Source of the DNA: Fimbriimonadaceae bacterium
GTDB lineage: Bacteria > Armatimonadota > Fimbriimonadia > Fimbriimonadales > Fimbriimonadaceae
DNA length: 23,172 nt
Reading direction: 5' to 3'
NCBI GenBank assembly: GCA_019694835.1
Contig: JAIBBE010000025.1
Coordinates: 1-23,172 of the forward strand
Position numbers and translations under genes: made by a program. Shown piece by piece: positions 15,305 through 23,172 of this stretch (position 1 is its first letter; each line of letters begins with the position of its first letter). The notes below the pieces were generated by a model. It was not told the origin of the DNA. It saw nothing but the letters and a program-made list of their open reading frames with translations, and made no database searches.

Positions 15305-16639
15305 ATGCCTCGATTTATTGGTTTGGATATTCATAAGACCGTTGTGGCGGTGTGTGTGGTGGATGCCCAGGGCACCGTCTGTGGCCGACACCGCTTTCCG
15401 CTGACCCGCGACACCCTCACGGCTTGGGCGCGCCAGCTCACCGCCGAGGATGCGGTGGCACTGGAAGCGACCACCAATACCTGGGCCGTGGTGGCACTGC
15501 TGCAGCAGACCCCGGCGCGACTCGTCGTGAGCAACCCGCTGCGCACGCGGGCGATTGCCACGGCCAAGATCAAAACGGATCGAGTAGATGCCGAGGTCTT
15601 GGCGCAACTGCTGCGCTGCGACTATCTGCCCCCGGTGTGGATCCCCGATGCGGCCACGTTGGCGGCTCGCCGCCTGACCACGCGGCGCAGTGTTCTGGTC
15701 GCCGAACGGACGCGGCTCAAGAATCGCGTGCACAGTGTATTGCACCAGCTGTTGCTCCCCTGTCCCGTGGCCGACCTGTTCTCGCGCGCTGGCCTGGCCT
15801 GGTTGGCCACGGTCGAGCTTCCGGCGGCGGAGCGCGCCGCCGTGGACGCCGATGGCCGCCTGCTCACGGGAATCGACCAGGAACTGGCGGCCTTGGAGCA
15901 GACGCAGGTCGTCGACGCGGCCGCCGATCCGCGCGTCGGGCTCTTACTCACGCTGCCGGGCATCGATGTCACCGTGGCCACGGCGCTGCTGGCGGCCATC
16001 GGGGATGCGACTCGGTTTCCGACTCCCGCTCGCTTGGCGGCCTATCTGGGGCTCGTGCCGTCGGTGCGTCAGTCGGCGCAGCACTGTTATACCGGGCACA
16101 TTACCAAACAGGGGGCGAGCCATGTGCGGTGGCTGGTGGTCCAGGCGGCTCAACATCTGGATCGCCACCCCGGCCCGCTCGGGGCCTTCGTGCGGAAACT
16201 CCGGCGCCGGAAGAATCGCAGCATCGCCATCGTCGCGGCCGCGCGCAAACTCGTCACCCTCGCCTGGCACGTACTCCGCACCGGCGAACCCTACCGCTAC
16301 GCGCTCCCACGAGCCACCCAGGAAAAACTCGCCCGACTCCGACGACGGGCCACCGGCGAACGCCGCCGCACCGGCCCGCCCGCAGGCCGTCCCCGCTCCA
16401 CAGCATATGGCACGGGACAGCGGACACGCGGCATCCCGGCGCTCGCGACGGTCTATCAGCAGGAAGGGCTGCCCGCACCCGGTCCGATCCCGGACGCTGA
16501 GGCGCGGGTGCTGGCCCTCGACCCAGCCGTCCACCAGTTCGTCACGAGTCTCCGCGTGATGCATCGTCACCCGCGGCGCACCCGCCAGGAGTGCGAACCT
16601 GCGACGCCGGCAGGTGGACACCCGGCGCAGCCAGGTTGA
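15305..16639 (+). CDS. IS110-family transposase (DEDD recombinase with C-terminal Tnp_20 domain)
   Basis: The 444-aa protein starts at the ATG behind AAAGGAGG, which gives MPRFIGLDIHKTVVAV. An upstream extension to 15227 is possible but unsupported. The RuvC-like DEDD domain shows Asp in GLDIH, Glu in ALEATTN and two Asp in KTDRVDAEVLA. The C-terminal Tnp_20 domain shows LLLTLPGIDVTVATALLA, RLAAYLGLVPS and TKQGASHVRWLVV, where the serine of GASHVR is the expected nucleophile. The protein recombines the circular IS junction with a target chosen by the element's bridge RNA. The C-terminal 120 residues are Arg/Pro rich and less conserved. The frame is intact, so the element may be active. Confidence 0.93.
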   Translation: MPRFIGLDIHKTVVAVCVVDAQGTVCGRHRFPLTRDTLTAWARQLTAEDAVALEATTNTWAVVALLQQTPARLVVSNPLRTRAIATAKIKTDRVDAEVLAQLLRCDYLPPVWIPDAATLAARRLTTRRSVLVAERTRLKNRVHSVLHQLLLPCPVADLFSRAGLAWLATVELPAAERAAVDADGRLLTGIDQELAALEQTQVVDAAADPRVGLLLTLPGIDVTVATALLAAIGDATRFPTPARLAAYLGLVPSVRQSAQHCYTGHITKQGASHVRWLVVQAAQHLDRHPGPLGAFVRKLRRRKNRSIAIVAAARKLVTLAWHVLRTGEPYRYALPRATQEKLARLRRRATGERRRTGPPAGRPRSTAYGTGQRTRGIPALATVYQQEGLPAPGPIPDAEARVLALDPAVHQFVTSLRVMHRHPRRTRQECEPATPAGGHPAQPG

Positions 16640-16647
16640 CATTGTCA
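16640..16647. repeat. Right subterminal inverted repeat of the IS110 element
   Basis: CATTGTCA lies three bases inside the right boundary, directly after the transposase stop, and pairs with TGACAATG at 15041-15048. Confidence 0.6.
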
Positions 16648-19600
16648 GAGGTAGGTATATTTGACTTCGAGGTAGTCTCGAGGTGCTCCCACCACACGTC
16701 TGGTGTGCAGACGCTCTAACCGGAAGGTGCTGGAGTCATATTCGTAGCTGGTCTCGACACCGTTGCCGAAACGCATGCTGGTGCGCTGGCCTCGGGCATT
16801 GGTTTCGATATTCGTAGCGATGACTTTGCGAGTGGATTGGCCGTCGGCTGTGGTGACGCGTACCTCGGCCACATGTCCCAGTACTGCATAATCATACTCG
16901 CGCGTGGTCCCGTCTGGCAGGGACTGGGCCACGACACGACCTAGCGCATCGAGCCGATTGCGCGACCGATGCTGCACCCCTTCCAATCCCACCGCCGGCG
17001 GATTGGACCAATCCACGGTGACCTTGTACGCGGCAACGCCACTGCGCATGGTGCGGTTCGTGTCGATAACCTGACCATCCATGTGGTACCGCTCGAAGCG
17101 CACCACACCTGCATCGTCATAGCGTTCGACAGCACGGCCACGGGCATTCTTGAGTTTAGCCTGAGGGACAGCGGAGTTGTCGCCATAGACGATCCGCTCG
17201 ACGAGATTGTTGAGACCCAGCGCCCCGTCAACTCGAGTTTCGGTCAGGCGCCCGTTCTGGTCATAGCGGTGCACCAGATGAACACCGCGCCTATCCCACC
17301 GATGGACCGCTCTGCCGTGGGCGTCGAACAACGTCCAGCGGTCGCCAGCGTCCATGCTTTGCTCGAAGAGCGTGCGGCCGAGCATGTCGTAGCGGTAGGT
17401 GAACGCCGTGAGACTACGCGGATCGATGACACGGTCAGGTAGGCCGAGGACACCGTAGGTCGTGGTGGTGACACGCTCAACTCCACCTTCACCAAGTTCC
17501 CGGAGCCGGAACGGTCTGCCCAGGGCATCGTTCTCGACGATCGTCGGCGTGCGCGCGTGGGCGTGTGCCTTCGTGAGCGCGTCCTTTTCAGGATCGGTAG
17601 CCAGTAACGGGTGCCGCGCGATCTCGTAGGCTGACCCCACGACATTGTCGTTGGCGTCGGACTGTCGCCTCTCCCACGCGGTGTAGGCGCTGGAGGTGAA
17701 CGTGCCGTTCGGTAGGTCTTGTCGGATGATCCGTCCGATGGGATCGTAGTGCGTTCGCGTCGCCACACCGTAGCGACGCAGCGCGTTATCGGACTCGAAC
17801 GCTGAGCTCGTCGAGAACAACGGCTCGTACTTCCGGACGAGCCATCCCTTGTTGTTGTACACATCGTGTCCGCTGGTCAACCAGCGTGTCGCCGAGCTGG
17901 CCAGTACGGGGGCGCCGGTGGCGTCGACCACGACGGCGCCGGCCGGATCCCGCTGGATAGCCAGCCCCGCATCCGCGCGCACCTTCGTCTGGATGGGCCG
18001 TCCAAAGCCGTCGATGTAGCTGACCGTTACACGGATCCGGCTTGGTGCTGGCGCAGTGCCTTCGCCATCGTGCGCGTGTTGCTCGCGCTCCAGATGAATA
18101 CTGCGCGGAGGGCCATCACCCCGGTCGAACGCCTCGAGGTCATAGAAAAGGAAGCGACTGGCGTTTTGGAGGAAACGTGCCGGATTTGCCAGGACATCTG
18201 CGGCAGTGTGGCCAACTTGGATGGCGTACGTGGCGAGATTGTCAGCACCCACTGGATGAGGATTGCCGTCGCTGCCTAGCTGCTGCCCGCGAACACCGGT
18301 CACGGCTGTAACGCCGAGCGGGTCGTACAAGGTCTCGGAGAGGTTGTCGTTGGCGTCTTTGACTTGTGCCGAGGCAAGCACCTGGTAGTCCGGACTACTC
18401 TCAACTCGGTTGCCAAAAACGTCCTCGACCGCAGTGACCAGCAGGGAATGCGCATCAAAGGTAAAGGTCTGTCGATTACCGCTAGGATTCGACTCCTCTG
18501 CCAGACGATAGAACGCGGGAGCACCGTGATACCGATACATCGTATCGTCCGCCCACCAGTACCCATCCGCATTGTGATAGTGACCGTCGCCGGACAGCAA
18601 TGCGCCGGTGACGCGGCCGCTAAATGCCGCTGCAACCCCAGCGTCCGGAAGCACAGCCCGCTCCACATGATGCAGCAGAGCCACGGCACCGACCTGGCCG
18701 GCGGGAAGCGCGGCCGTGAGCGCATCGTTCCAGAAGATGTTTCGGCGCACGGTGATGAGACGTGCTTGGGGAGCAGCACCACCCGGTACCTCATGAAACG
18801 CGAGCACGTTCGCCAACACGCCCGCGAGTTGCGCTAGGAGATCTTCGCGCAAGAACGCGCCGTTCTCTCCCGGGGTCAGACCGGTCAGGGCGTACCGTTG
18901 CTCCTCAGTTTCAACTCCAACTTCGAAACGGGCGGGCGTATCGATGTTTATGTAGGTGCGCTGCAGGAGCTCAGGGTGCAGTAGACGCTGTTCCGGGTGG
19001 ACAATGGGGCCGACCGCCCGCCTTGGGTATGCCAGCGTCACTCGCTTGCCGACGTTTCCGTAGGCATCGGTCTCGACGAGCAGGTCATGAGTGACGCGCG
19101 GATCGTTAGGGTCCTGCTCGTACTCGTGGCTGAGGAGCTCGCTCTGCAGGAGGGTGAACACGCCGTCACGTTCTGTCTCGATCGGTTGCAGGCGGCGGAT
19201 GCGGTAGCCGAACTCCGTCGTTCGCAATGGATGGGGCTCACGTGTGCCATCTGGTCGGAGGGTGTAGAACTCCTGACGCCACTGCACACCGGCGAGCGCT
19301 TTAAACGCATCCAGTTGTTCTTCGGAGGACAGATCCGAAATTCCCTCAATGGCTGGAGTGGGGAGTCGCACGGCCAAGGCATCTTGGCTATAGAAATCCG
19401 TTGCCCGCTTGGCGAAGCCGTTGTCGATACCAGTGTGGTACCAACTGCGGACGAGCGACGGCGGCGCTACCTCCTCAGGAGCAACGGTGCCGGTGGCACT
19501 GAGAAGATCGGTATCGTAGGTGTCCACGAGTCCAAAGCCGACGAAACGGCGCTCCTGGCCGTCGAAGTAGCCATCCCGGTATTCGTAGCGCGTGACCATT

Positions 19601-21858
19601 CTGGTGCCGCCAACATGATCGATGCCTTCGAGCCGGTCCACGACCATGGAATGACGTGGCAGCCGAGTGCGCCATGGACGGTCGCTCTTCTTGTCTCGCA
19701 GGTAATCGCGCGCCGACGACCGGTAGGCGATCCGCGTCTCGCGCCCGATGCTGTTCGACACGGACACGAGCATTCGCGGTGGCAGATTCCCCGTCAGCCG
19801 GAGGTACTGCAGTGCGTGGCCTTCGTGCGATGGAAGCGGCGTCGACCACACAAGGCATCGAGAACCGTCGCCAAGAAAGTCAACCACCTGGGCCGATGAA
19901 AGGTTGTCGATGTAGGGAAGATTGCCGAGCTGTACTTCGGAGCTGAAACGATTGCCACGTTGGTTGATCCAGTAACGGAGTTCCCCCTTACCAACATAGA
20001 CGAGGCTAGCGGTGCCGCTTCCATCCAAATCAACCAGGCGAATCCGGGTGGCGTCCATTTCGCCGAAGTTGTCGATGACGGGGGCGCTCTCCATCACCAC
20101 ACCCGGCCCGAATTGCCCCCAGCCCAGGTGCGGCCAATACTCGACGCGCCCGCTCTCGATTCTGACCATGTCGGGCAGCCCATCGCCGGTCATGTCAGCA
20201 AAGAACGTGTGCAGCCTCTGAGACTGTGTGAGGGTCGGTGCTCCCCCAGTCGAAACATCAGGCTTTGCGAGTTCAATCGGTGAAGCGAAGCCATCGGCGC
20301 CTTCGGACGGGTACCAGACGAGGCGGTCGAGGTGATCGACGATCAGGTCGACATGGCCGTCGCCGTTGAGGTCCACCCATTGGACACGCGCGTTCGCGAG
20401 ATCAGTTCGTGGGAGACCGCGCATAGCTTGGAAACCTTCCCACCGGTCACTGTTGCGGTCGCGTCGATATAGGCCCGCCTCTCGACCCTCAAACCCAACG
20501 AGGTTGATGTCGCCGTCATTATCGAAGTCGTATAACTGGAAGGCGGCCGAGACTGCGGCCGGCACTTCATCAACGATTGCTGTGGGCCCGAAGCGTCCGT
20601 CACCAAGGTTCTCTTTGAAGTACCAACTCTGATGCTGGCGGTGCAGAATGCCTGGCACGCCTTCGTTCTTGAGGTCGATCCACTGATACAAGATTCCATC
20701 CAGGCCCAAGGGTACGTTCTCGGCCGGCTCGGCGCTTGCGAAGGAGGAATCTGTTCGAGCTACGCTATAGCTCACTTTCAAAGGGGGCACCGCAAGGTCC
20801 GTCGTTGTGCCCGTCGCGAGGTCTTTGCGGTATCCCCGGAAGCGGATCGATTCGAGGACTGTGCCCGCAGGGTCTGCTCGATGTCCAAACTCAGTGGCCC
20901 CGACGAGGCAAGGTGTGCCGCCAAGCTCGGGAAAGCGATGGAACATCAAGATACGGCGGCACAGGCGATACGTTCGAAGTTCGAAGCCGGGCCGGTGGGT
21001 GGAAAACGGATCCGCTCGCACGCCCCATGAGGCGGCCGCATCAGAGGGTGTCGGGAGCCCTGCGCCGCCGTGCTCGCCATAATCGAAAACCACCTCAAAT
21101 CGCCACTGGTTGGCGGGATCCAACGGCTGTGCGTGCGAAAGCAGTCGGCTGTTTCCGTACAGGATTCGCTTGAGATAGCGCTGCGCGAAACCACTCCCTG
21201 CGCGCAGGCGCCGACTCTCGAAGCTCAACGTTGGGTCGACGCCGACGCCATCCTCAGACTTGTACTCATAGATAATCGCGTTGCCCTTCGGATCGAACTG
21301 GGCTTCCAGCAACCATTGGAATGTCCGGTGAACTGGGTCGCTTGGATCAGCAATCCTCGTGGAGTTGTCGACGGCCTTACCGAAGACGGAGATGACGCCG
21401 TTCCTAGCGTAAGCCAGCCAGTGTTGTCGGCCCGTTGCCACATCGGTCCACTTTTCGAAACGTTCGAACGAACGCTCGACCTTGCTGCGGAATCGCTCGA
21501 CTCGGTAAGTGCCTCGCTGCTCCACGATAGGAACCCACTGAGCGCCCTGCTTTCGGCGATGAGGCACAAGCTCCTGACCGCCTGCGTAGGAATAGCGATC
21601 ACTGCCTGCCTGGTAGGTCGGCAGGCTACGGCTTGTGTCAACACCAATGCTTGGGATGCCAACCAGGAACCACCCTGCACCGAACGTTGAATTCCCTTCG
21701 CCGCTTCCGTATCCGAGCGCGAGTGTCGGGCCGAAAGACTCACGACCGGAAGTCGTCCTAATCGGCACAGACAGTCGTGCCGAGCCTGTGATGGCATTAA
21801 CCTCGATCGTGTGCTCGACCGCGAGTTGCTCCAAGCTTGTTTCTCGAAACCCAATCAT
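16645..21858 (-). CDS. 5' part of the TcB-TcC fusion: SpvB/TcB module and first RHS repeats (truncated by IS110)
   Basis: I place the start at the ATG at 21858 (MIGFRETSLEQLAVEHTIEV); the frame is open to 21978, but those 40 residues are the shadow of an upstream remnant. The SpvB domain starts at once (GSARLSVPIRTTSGRESFGP, YGSGEGNSTFGAGW). VCBS/FG-GAP-like repeats of the TcB beta-propeller, the part that docks on TcA, follow near residues 443-615 (FDNDGDINLVGF, VDLNGDGHVDLIVD, MTGDGLPDMVRI, VDLDGSGTASLVY). Next are the TcB middle modules (SVSNSIGRETRIAYRSS near 696; YEQDPNDPRVTHDLLVETD near 906) and RHS/YD repeats. The IS cuts after KYTY (residue 1736), so the product has all of TcB and the first part of TcC, then Leu and a stop. 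The shell would lack its lid and toxin. The TAG of the preceding leader ORF is one base from this ATG. Confidence 0.92.
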   Translation of the reverse strand: MIGFRETSLEQLAVEHTIEVNAITGSARLSVPIRTTSGRESFGPTLALGYGSGEGNSTFGAGWFLVGIPSIGVDTSRSLPTYQAGSDRYSYAGGQELVPHRRKQGAQWVPIVEQRGTYRVERFRSKVERSFERFEKWTDVATGRQHWLAYARNGVISVFGKAVDNSTRIADPSDPVHRTFQWLLEAQFDPKGNAIIYEYKSEDGVGVDPTLSFESRRLRAGSGFAQRYLKRILYGNSRLLSHAQPLDPANQWRFEVVFDYGEHGGAGLPTPSDAAASWGVRADPFSTHRPGFELRTYRLCRRILMFHRFPELGGTPCLVGATEFGHRADPAGTVLESIRFRGYRKDLATGTTTDLAVPPLKVSYSVARTDSSFASAEPAENVPLGLDGILYQWIDLKNEGVPGILHRQHQSWYFKENLGDGRFGPTAIVDEVPAAVSAAFQLYDFDNDGDINLVGFEGREAGLYRRDRNSDRWEGFQAMRGLPRTDLANARVQWVDLNGDGHVDLIVDHLDRLVWYPSEGADGFASPIELAKPDVSTGGAPTLTQSQRLHTFFADMTGDGLPDMVRIESGRVEYWPHLGWGQFGPGVVMESAPVIDNFGEMDATRIRLVDLDGSGTASLVYVGKGELRYWINQRGNRFSSEVQLGNLPYIDNLSSAQVVDFLGDGSRCLVWSTPLPSHEGHALQYLRLTGNLPPRMLVSVSNSIGRETRIAYRSSARDYLRDKKSDRPWRTRLPRHSMVVDRLEGIDHVGGTRMVTRYEYRDGYFDGQERRFVGFGLVDTYDTDLLSATGTVAPEEVAPPSLVRSWYHTGIDNGFAKRATDFYSQDALAVRLPTPAIEGISDLSSEEQLDAFKALAGVQWRQEFYTLRPDGTREPHPLRTTEFGYRIRRLQPIETERDGVFTLLQSELLSHEYEQDPNDPRVTHDLLVETDAYGNVGKRVTLAYPRRAVGPIVHPEQRLLHPELLQRTYINIDTPARFEVGVETEEQRYALTGLTPGENGAFLREDLLAQLAGVLANVLAFHEVPGGAAPQARLITVRRNIFWNDALTAALPAGQVGAVALLHHVERAVLPDAGVAAAFSGRVTGALLSGDGHYHNADGYWWADDTMYRYHGAPAFYRLAEESNPSGNRQTFTFDAHSLLVTAVEDVFGNRVESSPDYQVLASAQVKDANDNLSETLYDPLGVTAVTGVRGQQLGSDGNPHPVGADNLATYAIQVGHTAADVLANPARFLQNASRFLFYDLEAFDRGDGPPRSIHLEREQHAHDGEGTAPAPSRIRVTVSYIDGFGRPIQTKVRADAGLAIQRDPAGAVVVDATGAPVLASSATRWLTSGHDVYNNKGWLVRKYEPLFSTSSAFESDNALRRYGVATRTHYDPIGRIIRQDLPNGTFTSSAYTAWERRQSDANDNVVGSAYEIARHPLLATDPEKDALTKAHAHARTPTIVENDALGRPFRLRELGEGGVERVTTTTYGVLGLPDRVIDPRSLTAFTYRYDMLGRTLFEQSMDAGDRWTLFDAHGRAVHRWDRRGVHLVHRYDQNGRLTETRVDGALGLNNLVERIVYGDNSAVPQAKLKNARGRAVERYDDAGVVRFERYHMDGQVIDTNRTMRSGVAAYKVTVDWSNPPAVGLEGVQHRSRNRLDALGRVVAQSLPDGTTREYDYAVLGHVAEVRVTTADGQSTRKVIATNIETNARGQRTSMRFGNGVETSYEYDSSTFRLERLHTRRVVGAPRDYLEVKYTYL

Positions 21859-21859
21859 T

Positions 21860-22237
21860 CTAGGACCTATCCCTCGACTGTTTGCCGAGCACCGTGACGC
21901 AGCCGAGCTGCGCAAAGCCAGGGAATTTGCCGTACCAAGTGGAGGCGTTTTCTCGCAGAATCGATGGCAAGAAGCCATCAGTCCGGTTTGTGTGATTCAT
22001 CCAGCGTTCGATGCACGCGACCGGCACGGTCATGGAACCGGCAGCGGTGACCTGATTCGCGGCAAACTTTTCACCCATGCCTAGATGGCACCAGCGCCCT
22101 TCGGGTAACACAATCGCGGGAGCCGAGACTTGAAATGGGTCTTTGGGAGACGCGGAGACGAATGGCGAGGTGATACTAGGGATGACTCTCTGCTGCGGCT
22201 GGCCGGTTGAAGGTCCGTCACGCCGAGGCTCTATCAT
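21860..22237 (-). pseudogene. N-terminal remnant of a second SpvB/TcB protein, now a 125-aa leader ORF
   Basis: The ORF has a good ribosome binding site (GGAGAG, five bases from the ATG). Residues 1-74 resemble the start of SpvB-type TcB proteins: SPKDPFQVSAPAIVLPEG, then MGEKFAANQVTAAGSMTVPVA. Between these, RWCHLG replaces the usual glycine-rich GGGAIRG-like stretch, as if two compensating frameshifts occurred. After about 22016 the homology stops and the rest (CIERWMNHTN...) is unrelated. The SpvB start is not continuous with the intact gene, which begins its own SpvB domain separately at 21858, so this belongs to a different TcB. The TAG stop at 21860-21862 is one base before the ATG of the intact gene, so the leader may now drive its translation by reinitiation. 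Confidence 0.8.
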
Positions 22238-22418
22238 TCCGTCTCTCCATCGGACAACGACCGGCCTTCTGCGCGGGCCTCTACACCACCTACGTATGAA
22301 ATTAAACCTAGGTAATGGCTGATTTGTTCACATTTGCACGAAGAACTCTATTCCTGACTGGATCAATACAGGTACTCTGTTGGAAATTCGTTGGCGCGGG
22401 ATCGTTTTGGGGGGAGTC

Positions 22419-22586
22419 GCCCACCGGCGGACGTCCGGGGCCTTCGGCCTTGGGATAGACCGGCTCGATCACAGCCACCAGGTGCGTCCACGGCACCATG
22501 CGATTCATCTCCTCGAGAAACCATTCCCGGCGGGTGGGCTTGCGATACTGTTCGAACGTCACCTCGGCAAATGTCTGTTGCGGCAT
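22419..22586 (-). pseudogene. IS5-type transposase, N-terminal fragment
   Basis: The fragment begins MPQQTFAEVTFEQYRKPTRR and continues REWFLEEMNRMVPW, HLVAVIEPVYPKAEGPGRPP, VG, the well-known N-terminus of IS5-family DDE transposases, behind a GGGAG ribosome binding site. Homology ends after GRPPVG near 22419, before any catalytic residue. The frame then runs on through unrelated sequence to 22308. It is a dead fragment of about 56 codons. The stretch between it and the leader ORF (22238-22418) has no gene and should hold the tc operon promoter, though I find no convincing -35/-10 pair. Confidence 0.85.
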
Positions 22587-22639
22587 GGATACGTCTCCCG
22601 TTCAGTGCTGCGCTATCCTTAGCACATCTCGCGAGGAGA

Positions 22640-23152
22640 AAAAATCAGACCTTCCCTAGAAAAAGCCGGCAGTCAGTTCGGTTACCAGCAAGATCGATGC
22701 TACGGTGTCAGTACGCATGCAACAACGCGATCGCACATTCCAAACGAAGGAGACACCTCTCATATGGCTGGGTCAGATATGGTTGAGAATGGTCTACACG
22801 TGTACTAGTGTGACGCAGCTGAATCTGATTTGATACACAAGCTGTATCTGATCAGATTCACTCATAAGCGATTACGGCGATGAATTCCAATCGATGGATC
22901 ACGAGCCAATTTCGGAGTCCTTCTGATGGGATCGGGACCTGGTTCAAATCCTAGCGACACGCGCTGTATCTAGAGTTCTGATCGCAATGACGTACTGGTC
23001 TGACACACAAGTCCGTCAATTTCTCCAGTAATTAATCACAAGTGTTTTATGGATTGGTCGAATCGATTACCTTGGTTTCTGGTGTGGTATTGGATTTGCT
23101 CAGGAGAGTCAGGAATAGCTAACATGGTTCCTTTAACCACGAGGGAGGAGTT
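22640..23152. other. Gene-free stretch before the right-hand gene
   Basis: No credible coding frame or RNA gene is seen on either strand. The base composition is more AT-rich than the toxin genes. It holds a palindrome TACACGTGTA (22795-22804) and a long hairpin (22821-22859). The final 100 bases presumably carry the promoter of the gene starting at 23153, but no clear box stands out. Confidence 0.6.
22821..22859. repeat. Long inverted repeat (39-nt hairpin)
   Basis: GAATCTGAT (22821-22829) pairs perfectly with ATCAGATTC (22851-22859), and inside it ATACA (22833-22837) pairs with TGTAT (22843-22847), leaving a five-base loop and one three-base internal loop. No T run follows on either strand, so it is not a typical intrinsic terminator. 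It may be an operator, an element end or a structured leader. Confidence 0.7.
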
Positions 23153-23172
23153 ATGGCAAAGAAAGCAACACG
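23153..23172 (+). CDS. Start of an unknown gene (MAKKAT...), cut by the window edge
   Basis: GGGAGGAG stands two bases before an ATG followed by GCA AAG AAA GCA ACA. This is an excellent ribosome binding site and a lysine-rich N-terminus of the kind seen in small basic DNA-binding proteins such as HU or histone H1-like proteins. Six codons are too few to name it. Confidence 0.55.

Larger units (their letters stand above)
15034..16650 (+). mobile_element. IS110-family insertion sequence, inserted in the TcC part of the toxin gene
   Basis: The left flank ends GGCCAGGTCGTA (15022-15033) and the right flank restarts GTAGGTATATTTG (16651 on). Joining them with one GTA restores the RHS reading frame (KYTYDLAGNIQ), which sets the element at about 1617 bases; the GTA may equally be counted as an element end or core. 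There are no long terminal inverted repeats, only a subterminal TGACAATG/CATTGTCA pair. A long 5' non-coding end (271 bases) and a very short 3' end (about 11 bases) point to the IS110 subgroup rather than IS1111. It is inserted opposite to the direction of the toxin operon. Confidence 0.92.

Noticed and set aside
14741..15745. Minus-strand frame of 334 codons crossing the IS left end
   Set aside because: It overlaps the RHS gene and the transposase in other frames, and its composition is that of a shadow.
15352..16500. Long alternative frames over the IS110 transposase, on both strands
   Set aside because: They are Gly/Arg/Pro/Ser-rich shadows of the transposase frame, a normal result of high GC content.
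22935..22965. A tRNA-like T arm (GGTTCAAATCC)
   Set aside because: The stem pairs poorly, no acceptor, D or anticodon arms fit around it, and no CCA follows.
1..23172. CRISPR array or other regularly spaced repeats
   Set aside because: No short repeat recurs at regular spacing; the only tandem repeats seen are the 14-base pair and the protein-level TcA duplication.

Overview
The window is a bacterial accessory region of moderately high GC content. It is dominated by one Tc-type (ABC) toxin locus on the minus strand, with recombinase and transposon debris on both sides. The host cannot be named with confidence. Codon use, the tail of the left-hand integrase and the IS families would suit a soil or water bacterium, possibly Nitrospirota (a weak guess from general familiarity).

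Left edge (1-1650): the C-terminus of a phage/island tyrosine integrase ends 12 bases before an exact 3' half of a tRNA-Thr(CGT) gene (anticodon loop to CCA, minus strand), which is a classic island attachment core. After a non-coding stretch with an extended -10 promoter and a repeated CTGGTATAC element comes a 313-aa XerD-like tyrosine recombinase. It appears to lack the catalytic tyrosine and the HxxR histidine.

Toxin locus (1656-22237, transcribed right to left): the order is a leader ORF, a SpvB/TcB-TcC (RHS) fusion gene, a small gene and a giant TcA. The TcB-TcC gene is split by an IS110-family element on the opposite strand. Removing the element and one copy of a flanking GTA restores a continuous frame of about 2553 aa. 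The TcC part ends in an RHS core, then an unusually long (about 535 aa) variable C-terminus with a charged Gly/Lys/Asp/Glu linker, a hydrophobic pre-toxin segment and a 117-aa putative toxin domain. A 107-aa protein whose start codon lies 3 nt after the toxin stop is the natural immunity candidate, and its own stop overlaps the TcA start (ATGA). TcA is 3231 aa, larger than usual, and carries two tandem copies of a roughly 105-aa domain plus another roughly 90-aa insertion.

The intact locus is bracketed by debris of a second, diverged tc locus of the same polarity. The N-terminus of another SpvB/TcB lies upstream (22237-22016). The decayed C-terminal third of another TcA starts directly after the TcA stop codon (2555-1656). 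The simplest reading is that the present operon replaced, or inserted into, the interior of an older one.

The long 5' non-coding end of the IS110 element holds a structured candidate bridge RNA. One loop carries the two half-sequences of the very site the element occupies, and a second loop carries the two half-sequences of the element's own joined ends.

Right edge (22240-23172): a truncated IS5-type transposase start, a roughly 500-base gene-free stretch with a strong 39-nt hairpin, and the first codons of a new plus-strand gene behind a strong ribosome binding site.
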